This document shows, one piece after another, positions 1-5,232 of a DNA stretch of 6,244 nt. The first letter of the stretch is position 1. Every line of letters starts with the position of its first letter. The stretch is taken from assembly GCA_964478455.1 (NCBI GenBank), contig CAYZJD010000285.1, positions 1 to 6,244 on the forward strand, given 5' to 3'. The notes below the pieces were generated by a model that saw only the letters and a program-made list of their open reading frames with translations, had not been told where the DNA came from and did not search any database. The DNA comes from CAYZJD01 sp964478455. Lineage in GTDB: Bacteria > Acidobacteriota > Terriglobia > Bryobacterales > Bryobacteraceae. The position numbers were made by a program, and so were the translations under genes.

Positions 1-25
1 TGGCTTGCGCTCCTTGCGAGTGGCA

Positions 26-45
26 GCGTTGCCTGTCACCGGTTT
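26..45 (+). repeat. 20-bp dispersed motif, copy 1
   Basis: The motif GCGTTGCCTGTCACCGGTTT occurs again in inverted orientation at 3570-3589 with a single mismatch (T to A at the fifth base). Both copies are intergenic and lie upstream of a gene start. Here the motif ends 34 bases before the TATAAT box. It may be a regulator site or a short dispersed repeat; nothing in the window decides between these. Confidence 0.45.
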
Positions 46-56
46 TGACTTCGACA

Positions 57-85
57 GTGACCGATTAGCCGGGCGGCCTTATAAT
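57..85 (+). promoter_or_regulatory. Predicted sigma-70 promoter for the gene at 141
   Basis: A perfect TATAAT lies at 80-85. Seventeen bases upstream is GTGACC (57-62), which matches four of six positions of the TTGACA consensus. Transcription would start near 92, giving a leader of about 50 bases before the start codon at 141. A better-looking hexamer, TTGACT at 45-50, is 29 bases from the -10 box and so is too far away to pair with it. The surrounding sequence is GC-rich, so the TATAAT stands out. Confidence 0.5.
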
Positions 86-140
86 ACCCAGAAATCCCGG
101 TTGCGTTCCGCGCGTCGATGAGAATAGGAGAGGGATGCTC

Positions 141-761
141 ATGGACATCCTCGGTGAACGGAAGTACGTGGAAATCCCTGGCGACAGGACGCACGAACTG
201 CCCCCCTTGCTGTTAAGGTCCAAACCTGAGGCCAGGCGCCTGGACAAAGTGCTGGACATGGCTGCCGGCGTGGTCGAATCCGAGCAGATGGTCCCGGGCG
301 TCCCGGCGGACGACTGGCTGCCTGAGGGAGAAGCCCATCGCCGGAAGATGGACCTCGCCCTCAACCTCGTGGAGCAGTATCTGGGCCTCCTCGCCCACTG
401 GCGGTGGGGCGACTCGGTGCTGGAGTGGATCCGCCAGTGTGAGATCACCTTCGAAAGCCGCCCCGAGCTGCGCACGCTGCTCCGCCCCGACCTGTGGCCG
501 CACGCCGGCCGCAGCAGCCTGGTCGAGCTGCTGGCGGATAAGAAAGTGACCACAGAAGTCACCCTGGAGAAGGCCGTCGGCCTCCGGCTCACCTTCCGCC
601 AGCCGCCGCCGCTGGCCTGCTTCTCCGACCAGTTCCTCTTCTACCTGAACGCCACGGTCGCCTCGACTGCCTACCGAAAGTGGGCGGCGCTGACCCCCGC
701 GCCGGTCTCCTCGCTCCCGCCCGAGCGCTTCCGTTTCGACGTGGTCGAGATGGGCATGTAG
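141..761 (+). CDS. Hypothetical soluble protein, no recognised family
   Basis: I do not recognise this protein. It is about 206 residues, with no signal peptide or membrane segment. An acidic and basic N-terminal half leads into a helical, tryptophan-rich stretch (W61, W89, W91 and W98, counted from the ATG at 135). A second W/H/R-rich patch follows near residues 119-127. The C-terminal part contains a Pro-Pro-Pro turn and an aromatic segment (SDQFLFYLNA) and ends in a probable beta strand. Two in-frame ATGs lie at 135 and 141. The Shine-Dalgarno stretch AGGAGAGGG (126-134) abuts the first and is well spaced for the second, so I chose 141; the alternative adds only Met-Leu. The forward strand is supported by this ribosome site and the promoter at 57-85. 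A reverse-strand frame over the same bases has neither. There is no functional link to the neighbours. Confidence 0.75.
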   Translation: MDILGERKYVEIPGDRTHELPPLLLRSKPEARRLDKVLDMAAGVVESEQMVPGVPADDWLPEGEAHRRKMDLALNLVEQYLGLLAHWRWGDSVLEWIRQCEITFESRPELRTLLRPDLWPHAGRSSLVELLADKKVTTEVTLEKAVGLRLTFRQPPPLACFSDQFLFYLNATVASTAYRKWAALTPAPVSSLPPERFRFDVVEMGM

Positions 762-785
762 ACAATACAGAACCATACATCCCAT

Positions 786-800
786 TACTTACAGTAAGTA
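786..800. promoter_or_regulatory. Palindromic operator candidate
   Basis: TACTTAC and GTAAGTA form a perfect 7-bp dyad around a single central A. The site lies between two forward genes and ends 26 bases before the -35 box of the next promoter, at about -62 to -76 from the expected start. That position suits an activator or a distal operator. It could also fold as a weak hairpin after the upstream gene, but it has no trailing T-tract and is AT-rich, so a DNA-binding site seems likelier. Confidence 0.35.
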
Positions 801-826
801 CCGTTACCAAAAAAAAGGAAAAATTC

Positions 827-854
827 TTGCCATTGGCGCAGACTTGTGTATAAT
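827..854 (+). promoter_or_regulatory. Strong sigma-70 promoter with A-rich upstream tract
   Basis: TTGCCA (827-832) and a perfect TATAAT (849-854) are separated by 16 bases. Directly upstream is an A-rich tract (809-823: eight A, GG, five A) in the place of an UP element, which would contact the RNA polymerase alpha subunit. The expected start is near 862, giving a leader of about 73 bases before the ATG at 935. This is the most convincing promoter in the window and suggests high expression of the secreted protein. Confidence 0.65.
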
Positions 855-934
855 TGTCTCCAAGAGGGGCAGCGGAGGCTTGGACGGTCTATGGTCTCAA
901 CACCTCGCACAAGCTGAAGAAAAGGAGTGTTCAC

Positions 935-1501
935 ATGAGGATTAGACTGTATCAGTTGGGGATCGTATCCCTGTCGGTCGTGGCTTTGCTGCTGTTCACC
1001 AACTGCCCTGGCCAAACCGGCACCGCCCTCGCGGGCAAAGTGACAGGGGGCGGAACCGTAGCTACGGATGGAGGCAAGGCGAACTTCGCTTTTGTTGCGT
1101 CAAGTTGTGACGGCCTTGAAAACGTCATGGGCCGCTTCAACTTCAATGACAAGTCCGCCACACAGTACGACGGAGGCGTGATGATGAAGGGCGCCGTCGA
1201 GCAGGTGGGCCTGTGCGATCCAGAGGGTCCAGCTTGCAGTGTAACGGATATCCCTGGCGAAACTTGCCCTGCGGGCTCGTACATGATTCAGGTGATGTAC
1301 AGGAACAAGAACCCAAAGCTCAAGGACGAGCCGGATCAGACGGGTGACGTCGTGCTCTGCGTCGAAGATACGGGTGAGGGAACAGAGCCCCACGGACGAC
1401 TGGTGAAGATGATCGTTGGTGATGGTCCCTACGACGGTTACGAGTTAGAGGATAAGACCGTCCAGGGCAACATCCAGGCCCACGCCTGCCCGGTAGAGTA
1501 A
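935..1501 (+). CDS. Secreted six-cysteine protein, post-COAP-1-like domain
   Basis: This is a 188-residue exported protein. The start at 935 is supported by AAAGGAG (921-927) with a 7-base spacer and by a proper signal peptide immediately after it. An upstream in-frame TTG (854) would put 27 hydrophilic residues ahead of the signal and overlaps the -10 box. Residues 1-33 comprise a basic start (RIR), a hydrophobic core (about 8-21) and a signal peptidase I site at A-L-A, residues 31-33. The mature part opens with GKVTGGGTV and continues GKANFAFVAS then GRFNFND, a pattern I associate with the post-COAP-1 domain of secreted bacterial proteins; this is recognition, not a search. Six mature cysteines could form disulfides. 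C24 sits in FTNC, a poor lipobox because Asn is at -1. The function is unknown. The gene looks less GC-rich than its neighbours. Confidence 0.8.
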   Translation: MRIRLYQLGIVSLSVVALLLFTNCPGQTGTALAGKVTGGGTVATDGGKANFAFVASSCDGLENVMGRFNFNDKSATQYDGGVMMKGAVEQVGLCDPEGPACSVTDIPGETCPAGSYMIQVMYRNKNPKLKDEPDQTGDVVLCVEDTGEGTEPHGRLVKMIVGDGPYDGYELEDKTVQGNIQAHACPVE

Positions 1502-1552
1502 CCGCCACGGCCCGCCGCCCGCCGGCGGACACGCGCTTCTCTGTTGCACAGT

Positions 1553-1598
1553 GCCGGCGCCCGCGCGACGACGCTTACGTCCTCCGCCGGGCGCCGGC
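1553..1598. terminator. Inverted repeat between convergent genes, weak terminator candidate
   Basis: GCCGGCGCCCG (1553-1563) and its exact reverse complement (1588-1598) could pair as an 11-bp GC stem around a 24-base loop that contains the stop codon of the Lgt-family gene. The repeat sits at the junction of two convergent genes, where a bidirectional terminator is expected. No T-tract follows on either strand, so it is not a textbook intrinsic terminator. GC-rich repeats of this size can also arise by chance. A smaller palindrome, CCGCCGGCGG, lies at 1519-1528. Confidence 0.25.
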
Positions 1599-2330
1599 CG
1601 CCAGCACGGCTAGACCCGCTGCCAGGGCCGCCGCTGACCCATACTGGTCCACGGTCCAACCCAGGTAGCGTACGGGGTCTTGGTGTAAGCGGTCGAGCGC
1701 CAGGCGGAAGACCCCGTAAACAGAGAGAAACAGTCCAAGATAGAAGCCGGCAGGCCGGGCGCGCCCGTCTAGGACGGCCAGGAGCCCGATGTATCCAAGG
1801 GTGAAGAGCACCTCGATCAGCCCCAGGTCATACCGCGTGCCGTCAGGGTAGCGGACGCCCAGCCAGCTCCCCGTCCGGATGCCCGGATGATCGTGCATCA
1901 GCGCACACCCGAGCCGGCCGAAAACCCATGCCCGCGGGAACACGAACGCCAGCGCATCCAGGTAGCGCTGCACTGCCGCCCACCCGAGCCCGCATCGCCG
2001 CAGGTAGAGGCAGCCGCCCGCCAGGCCGGCGAGCAGTCCCCCGAAGGAAGCAATGCCCCCCGCCTTGCGGAACAGATCCCCCGGAGCAGTCCGTAGCGTC
2101 TCCACAAAGTCCGAGACGTACAAGGGCCGCAATGCCATCGCCCCGGCGAAGCCGGCCAGCAGCATCCAAAAAACCATGCCCGGAACGCGCGCGGCGTCTT
2201 CCCCAACTTGCCGTACGCGCCGCCGCAGCCAGAAGTAACCGGCGACCATGCCGGCCGCGATGAGCAGGCCGAACGGCTTGACCGTGAAAGGACCGATCGG
2301 TATGGGCGGAAGTTCAAAAAACGGAATCAA
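1575..2330 (-). CDS. lgt: Divergent Lgt-family prolipoprotein diacylglyceryl transferase
   Basis: This integral membrane protein of 251 residues is close to the usual Lgt length. Lgt transfers diacylglycerol from phosphatidylglycerol to the lipobox cysteine of prolipoproteins. About seven hydrophobic segments are visible (roughly 19-35, 50-66, 92-110, 122-138, 167-187, 194-210, 228-246). The family layout is clear: an N-terminal PFGLL, GGIASFGGLLAG, FGRLGCALMHDHPG, and a late FRLALDRLHQDP. Aligned by eye to E. coli Lgt, R143, G154 and R239 are kept (R139, G150, R209), while Y26 is F20, H103 is F96, N146 is C142, E151 is D147 and E243 is D213. It may therefore be a specialised paralogue rather than the housekeeping enzyme. 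The start is a TTG at 2330; an in-frame TGA lies six codons upstream, and MIPFFELPPIPIGP is a typical family N-terminus. No good Shine-Dalgarno is seen. The symbol is for the family only. Confidence 0.85.
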   Translation of the reverse strand: MIPFFELPPIPIGPFTVKPFGLLIAAGMVAGYFWLRRRVRQVGEDAARVPGMVFWMLLAGFAGAMALRPLYVSDFVETLRTAPGDLFRKAGGIASFGGLLAGLAGGCLYLRRCGLGWAAVQRYLDALAFVFPRAWVFGRLGCALMHDHPGIRTGSWLGVRYPDGTRYDLGLIEVLFTLGYIGLLAVLDGRARPAGFYLGLFLSVYGVFRLALDRLHQDPVRYLGWTVDQYGSAAALAAGLAVLAAGARRRT

Positions 2331-2331
2331 G

Positions 2332-2463
2332 ATGCAGAGTTTACCTCAGACGAACGCGCACTTCATGCGTACCGCCCTCGTCGGCTTCTGCTACGGCGGA
2401 TACCTTGCGGTGATGTCGGCGCTGGCGCTGGCCTCCCGGCGTCCGCGACGCTCGGGTGGCTGA
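2332..2463 (+). CDS. Possible small single-pass membrane protein (43 aa)
   Basis: This short frame begins one base past the divergent Lgt-family start and runs 43 codons. It encodes a polar start, one hydrophobic segment (roughly residues 13-36, TALVGFCYGGYLAVMSALAL) and a basic tail SRRPRR, which gives the positive charge expected on the cytoplasmic side. The ribosome site is poor (GGAA, 2323-2326). A TTGACC (2278-2283) with a 17-base spacer to TATGGG (2301-2306) is a weak promoter inside the neighbouring gene. The frame stays open upstream to 2248, which lowers the weight of this start. It may be chance in GC-rich DNA. No other gene is seen in 2331-2500. Confidence 0.2.
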   Translation: MQSLPQTNAHFMRTALVGFCYGGYLAVMSALALASRRPRRSGG

Positions 2464-2500
2464 AGGATCCACGGCAAGCTGGGAAGCTTACCCCACCGCA

Positions 2501-3535
2501 CTACGACGCCGCGGACTCCTTGGCAACCTCTGTAATCACGCTGCGCATGAACTTGGCCGCGAGGCGGGCGTTCTTATCGGCGAATTCGAGGCCGACCGTC
2601 TTGCCATCCACGACCGGGAGGGGATGGCAAAGCTCGTAGCCGATGTAACCGGAGTAGCCGATTTCGGTCATGCCGCGGGCGAAAGCCTTGTAGAAACCAT
2701 GGCCCTTGACGGAGCCGTCCGGGGCTTCGTCGAACTCGCCGCCGAAGTGCGAGAGGACCTGGAGCGGGCCGACGGCGAGGGCGGCCTTGCGGACGGAGGC
2801 ATCGTCCTTAAGCTTGAGCAGCGGAGCGTCAAGGCAAACCTTAAGGTGAGGGGAATCGACCTCGCGGACCATGCGCAGCACGTCGGGATAGTCGTTGATG
2901 ACCGGGGAGTGATTCTGGAGAGCAAGAGTGACACCGTGGTCACCGGCCCAGCGAGCGGCTTCGATCATGCCCTGGCGGCACCAATCCCAGATCTGCTTCT
3001 GGGAGAAGGGTGCATGGGTCGTGTTCCATAGCGGCCGCGAGAAGCCGTAGCTGCCCCCGCCCTTGGGCAGAGGGACCGTGGTGACCCCGGGCCAGGCGAG
3101 AAAAACCCGCAGCACTTTGGCCCCGAGGTCGGCGGTCATCTTGATCAGCTCGCGCATGTAGACAAGCTGGGCCTCGCGGTGCTCGGGAATGGGGCTGCTG
3201 AAGTCGTTGTTGCCTGACACGGCGTAGATGGGAACGCCTTCGCCCGTAGCCCGCTTCTGGAGTTCGCGGCAGCGCTCCGGTGGCATGTCGAGCGGATTGC
3301 CGTGCGGGCGCTTGCCGTCGAGTTCGATGCCCTCGTAGCCGTACTCCTTGGCGCGCCCGATGATCTGCTCGTGCGAGAGGGCGTCGCCGCGGTACCAGAG
3401 ACCGAGGTAGGTGATGGTATAGAGACCGACCTTCATTTGCGGCCTCGGGGCCTGGGCTGCCGTGGCCTGGCTCGAGAGGAACGGGGCGGCAAAGCCCGCG
3501 CCAAGAACGGAACGGCGGGTGACAGAGCTGCTCAT
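2501..3535 (-). CDS. Tat-exported xylose isomerase-like TIM-barrel protein
   Basis: This 344-residue protein belongs to the sugar phosphate isomerase/epimerase (AP endonuclease 2-like) superfamily, whose members isomerise, epimerise or eliminate on sugars and inositols using a divalent metal. Residues 1-30 are a Tat signal: TRRSVL with twin arginines at 7-8, a hydrophobic stretch, and a likely cleavage at ATA (24-26). The barrel follows: VGLYT (36-40), GYEGIELDG with Glu71, then QNH (207-209), CLDAP with Asp236, LSHFGG with His263 and GYELCHP with Glu301. Glu71, Asp236, His263 and Glu301 are the likely metal ligands by analogy with the superfamily. The ATG at 3535 has AAAGGAGG ten bases upstream. 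It lies 106 bases downstream of the oxidoreductase on the same strand, so it could be cotranscribed, but it also has its own TACAAT box. The substrate is unknown. Confidence 0.88.
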   Translation of the reverse strand: MSSSVTRRSVLGAGFAAPFLSSQATAAQAPRPQMKVGLYTITYLGLWYRGDALSHEQIIGRAKEYGYEGIELDGKRPHGNPLDMPPERCRELQKRATGEGVPIYAVSGNNDFSSPIPEHREAQLVYMRELIKMTADLGAKVLRVFLAWPGVTTVPLPKGGGSYGFSRPLWNTTHAPFSQKQIWDWCRQGMIEAARWAGDHGVTLALQNHSPVINDYPDVLRMVREVDSPHLKVCLDAPLLKLKDDASVRKAALAVGPLQVLSHFGGEFDEAPDGSVKGHGFYKAFARGMTEIGYSGYIGYELCHPLPVVDGKTVGLEFADKNARLAAKFMRSVITEVAKESAAS

Positions 3536-3558
3536 CGTTGCGGAACCTCCTTTCGGCG

Positions 3559-3564
3559 ATTGTA
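3559..3564 (-). promoter_or_regulatory. Putative -10 box ahead of the TIM-barrel gene
   Basis: Reading the reverse strand, TACAAT within GCTACAATCG lies 23 bases before the ATG at 3535, and the Shine-Dalgarno AAAGGAGG lies between them. The same GCTACAATCG word precedes the oxidoreductase start, which supports its being functional. No matching -35 hexamer is visible at 16-18 bases; TTGCGT lies about 21 bases upstream. The hairpin at 3562-3587 overlaps this box. Confidence 0.4.
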
Positions 3565-3587
3565 GCCCGAAACCGGTGACAGGCTAC
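3562..3587. repeat. Hairpin-forming inverted repeat over the TIM-barrel gene -10 region
   Basis: GTAGCC (3562-3567) and GGCTAC (3582-3587) are perfect inverted 6-mers around a 14-base interior that contains the palindrome ACCGGT. The element overlaps the TACAAT box. It could be an operator where a regulator blocks polymerase, or, in a transcript reading through from the oxidoreductase gene, an RNA hairpin. Confidence 0.35.
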
Positions 3588-3589
3588 GC
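3570..3589 (-). repeat. 20-bp dispersed motif, copy 2 (inverted)
   Basis: Read on the reverse strand this is GCGTAGCCTGTCACCGGTTT, identical to 26-45 except at the fifth base. It ends five bases before the TACAAT box of the TIM-barrel gene, so its spacing to the -10 box differs from copy 1. Confidence 0.45.
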
Positions 3590-3592
3590 AAT

Positions 3593-3615
3593 CCCCGCGC
3601 GAAATTCGCTCGGGG
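3593..3615. terminator. Imperfect GC hairpin between the two reverse-strand genes
   Basis: CCCCG-C-GCG and CGC-T-CGGGG pair around AAATT with one mismatch. The hairpin lies 27 bases after the oxidoreductase stop in the direction of transcription. It has no T-tract (ATTGCG follows), so full intrinsic termination is unlikely. It could attenuate read-through or protect the 3' end of the oxidoreductase message while allowing some expression of the next gene. Confidence 0.3.
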
Positions 3616-3641
3616 CAGCGTCTCCGGCCTCCGGCTTGCCG

Positions 3642-5165
3642 CTACAGCTTCCAGGGTCCGCGCACCGGCGGATTAAACAACTCGTTTGCCGGGTCAAGTC
3701 GGGCCGGCTCCCAGCGAAGCTGCTCGCCGGTGCGCAGCGCCACGTTGCCGAGCACCAGGGCCTCGGTGACCGGGCCGGAAAAAGCGAAATTGGCCCCNNN
3801 NNNNNNNCTTCCGCGATCGCCCGGCTTGCCGCCCTTGCAGGCGTCGAGCCATTCGCGATAATTGCCGGGCGATCGCGGAAGCGACTTCGGCGGCTGCCGG
3901 TAAGCCTTCATCTTCGCCTCGGGGATGAGCCGCGGATTCTCGCCGGTGAACCCGCACAGGATGGTCCCCTTGTCTCCGACGAACATCAGGCCCTCGTTGC
4001 CCTCGCTCATGTTGCGGCCGTCCTCCAGTTCCTCCGGGCGGGGAGGCTTAAGACCGCCGTCGTACCAGGTCAACGTGACGGGAGGCATGCCGTCGCGGGC
4101 AGGGAAGCTGTAATGAACAATGGACGCCTTCGGGAAGGTCTCCTTATACGTTTCCGTCGAGCTGGCCTCGACGCTCGCCGGCGCGGTCAGTTTCAGCACG
4201 CGGAAGATCGTGTCGAAACTGTAGCAGCCCATGTCGCCGAGCGCGCCGCAGCCGAAGTCGTACCAGCCGCGCCACACGAACGGATGATAAGCGTGGTGGT
4301 GAGGGCGCATCGGCGCGGGACCGAGCCACAGGTCCCAATCAAGGCCTTTGGGCACCGGCTCTTCCGCGGCGGGGCGATCGATTGCCTGCGGCCAGAACGG
4401 CCTGCTCGACCAGTTCACGACACGCCGCACCGGCCCGATCGCGCCGTCCCAGATCCACTCGCTGAGGAGCCGTGTTTCTTCCGAGGCCTGGTTCCCGACC
4501 GCAAGCTGCGTGGCCACTCCAGTCTCGCGGGCGACCTCGGCGATGCGGCGCGCCTCGTAAACGGTGCGGGTGAGGGGTTTCTGGCAGAAAACGTGTTTTC
4601 GCTTCCGCATCGCGGCGATCGAGATGAGGGCGTGCCAGTGGTCGGTGGTGCCGACGACCACGGCATCGACGCCCGTTTCCTTCTCGAGCAGGTCCCGGGA
4701 ATCGTTGTAAGCGGTGCAACCGCTGTAAGCCCCGGAGGGCTTGTGGGCGCCGTAGTACGCGTTGACGATCTGGCGGGCGGGCTCGCGGCCGGCGGTTCCG
4801 CCAGTGACCTTCATGCTGCGGGTGAGTTCGATAGGCTGGGCCTGGCCCTTCAGGTGCTCGCCCCAGTTTTCGTAACCCGGGCCGAGCGCGCGCCGGCTGA
4901 TGCGGAGGAACTCGCCGGCGCCCCATTCGGGATAGTCGCTCGATTGCTCGTTGGGGTCGCAGACGGAGACAATCTGCACGTCAGGCTGCTGGATGAAATC
5001 CAGCATCACGCGGAGCCCTTGCGAGCCTACGCCGATGCAGGCGATGTTGATGCGGTTGCTGGGTGCCGTGTAGCCCGCGCCTCCAAGGACGCGGCGCGGC
5101 ACGATGGTGAAGAGCGAAGCGGCCCCGACGAAGGAGCGGCGCGAGAAAAGTGCGTTGGTGGTCAT
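3642..5165 (-). CDS. Tat-exported Gfo/Idh/MocA family oxidoreductase
   Basis: This 507-codon gene (including four codons with N) encodes an NAD(P)-dependent oxidoreductase of the Gfo/Idh/MocA family, which oxidises or reduces sugar hydroxyl groups. A Tat signal opens it: SRRSFVG, twin arginines at 9-10, then a short hydrophobic stretch without a clear Ala-x-Ala site. The Rossmann fold follows, with INIACIGVGSQG (39-50) carrying the Gly-x-Gly-x-x-Gly loop, VSVCDP (67-71), and CQKPL (194-198) in place of the usual EKP; a QKP variant is typical of exported members. The C-terminal domain has WYDFGCGALGDMGCY (301-315) and REWLDACKGG. The start at 5165 was chosen because the signal begins there; the frame stays open to 5327 but that part lacks features. 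No Shine-Dalgarno is seen and the -10 box is 12 bases away. Residues 450-456 span a probable assembly artefact. Confidence 0.9.
   Translation of the reverse strand: MTTNALFSRRSFVGAASLFTIVPRRVLGGAGYTAPSNRINIACIGVGSQGLRVMLDFIQQPDVQIVSVCDPNEQSSDYPEWGAGEFLRISRRALGPGYENWGEHLKGQAQPIELTRSMKVTGGTAGREPARQIVNAYYGAHKPSGAYSGCTAYNDSRDLLEKETGVDAVVVGTTDHWHALISIAAMRKRKHVFCQKPLTRTVYEARRIAEVARETGVATQLAVGNQASEETRLLSEWIWDGAIGPVRRVVNWSSRPFWPQAIDRPAAEEPVPKGLDWDLWLGPAPMRPHHHAYHPFVWRGWYDFGCGALGDMGCYSFDTIFRVLKLTAPASVEASSTETYKETFPKASIVHYSFPARDGMPPVTLTWYDGGLKPPRPEELEDGRNMSEGNEGLMFVGDKGTILCGFTGENPRLIPEAKMKAYRQPPKSLPRSPGNYREWLDACKGGKPGDRGXXXXGANFAFSGPVTEALVLGNVALRTGEQLRWEPARLDPANELFNPPVRGPWKL
3798..3807. other. Assembly gap (10 N) inside the oxidoreductase gene
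   Basis: Ten unknown bases interrupt the coding sequence. The frame on both sides matches as written. Reading the reverse strand, KPG and GANF flank DRG plus four unknown residues. Related proteins, from memory, run directly from a KP-G stretch into G-(A/S)-NF, so the real gap is probably zero or negative and the added codons false. Confidence 0.95.
3808..3881. repeat. Perfect 18-bp inverted repeat next to the gap
   Basis: CTTCCGCGATCGCCCGGC (3808-3825), immediately beside the N run, is the exact reverse complement of 3864-3881, with 38 bases between. The right arm is ordinary coding sequence for LPRSPG. The left arm breaks the expected protein. The natural sequence AAGCCGGGC shares seven bases with the arm, enough to seed a fold-back join. 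A contig-end snapback artefact is the simplest explanation. Confidence 0.85.
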
Positions 5166-5177
5166 CGTTGTGGAACG

Positions 5178-5207
5178 ATTGTAGCTCGTGGTAGTGGCCT
5201 GTGGTAA
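5178..5207 (-). promoter_or_regulatory. Promoter for the oxidoreductase gene
   Basis: Reading the reverse strand, TTACCA (5202-5207; four of six to consensus) is followed after 18 bases by TACAAT (5178-5183; five of six). The ATG at 5165 is only 12 bases past the -10 box, so the message would have a leader of about five bases and be nearly leaderless, which agrees with the absence of a Shine-Dalgarno. It lies in the 67-bp divergent spacer shared with the ThuA-domain gene. Confidence 0.5.
5188..5206. repeat. Direct GTGGTA repeats in the divergent spacer
   Basis: GTGGTA occurs at 5188-5193 and 5201-5206, 13 bases start to start, between the oxidoreductase and ThuA-domain genes. The second copy overlaps the oxidoreductase -35 box. 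The pair could be half-sites for a regulator of both genes, but two hexamers in GC-rich DNA are weak evidence. Confidence 0.2.
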
Positions 5208-5232
5208 CCGTCGGGTGGACTGGAGGAAACAG

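Noticed and set aside
45..50. TTGACT as the -35 box for the TATAAT at 80-85
   Set aside because: The 29-base spacing is too long for sigma-70.
213..785. A 190-codon reverse open frame over the gene at 141-761
   Set aside because: The forward strand has the Shine-Dalgarno and promoter; the reverse product is low-complexity in Arg, Gly and Glu.
1544..2263. Several forward open frames over the Lgt-family gene
   Set aside because: They are Pro-, Arg- and Ala-rich shadows of a clear membrane protein on the other strand.
2456..3031. A 191-codon forward open frame over the TIM-barrel gene
   Set aside because: It mirrors the coding strand of a recognisable protein, lacks a ribosome site and resembles no family.
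3462..5207. A 581-codon forward open frame over the oxidoreductase gene
   Set aside because: It is antisense to a clear Gfo/Idh protein, shows no domain of its own, contains the N gap, and results from GC-rich third positions.
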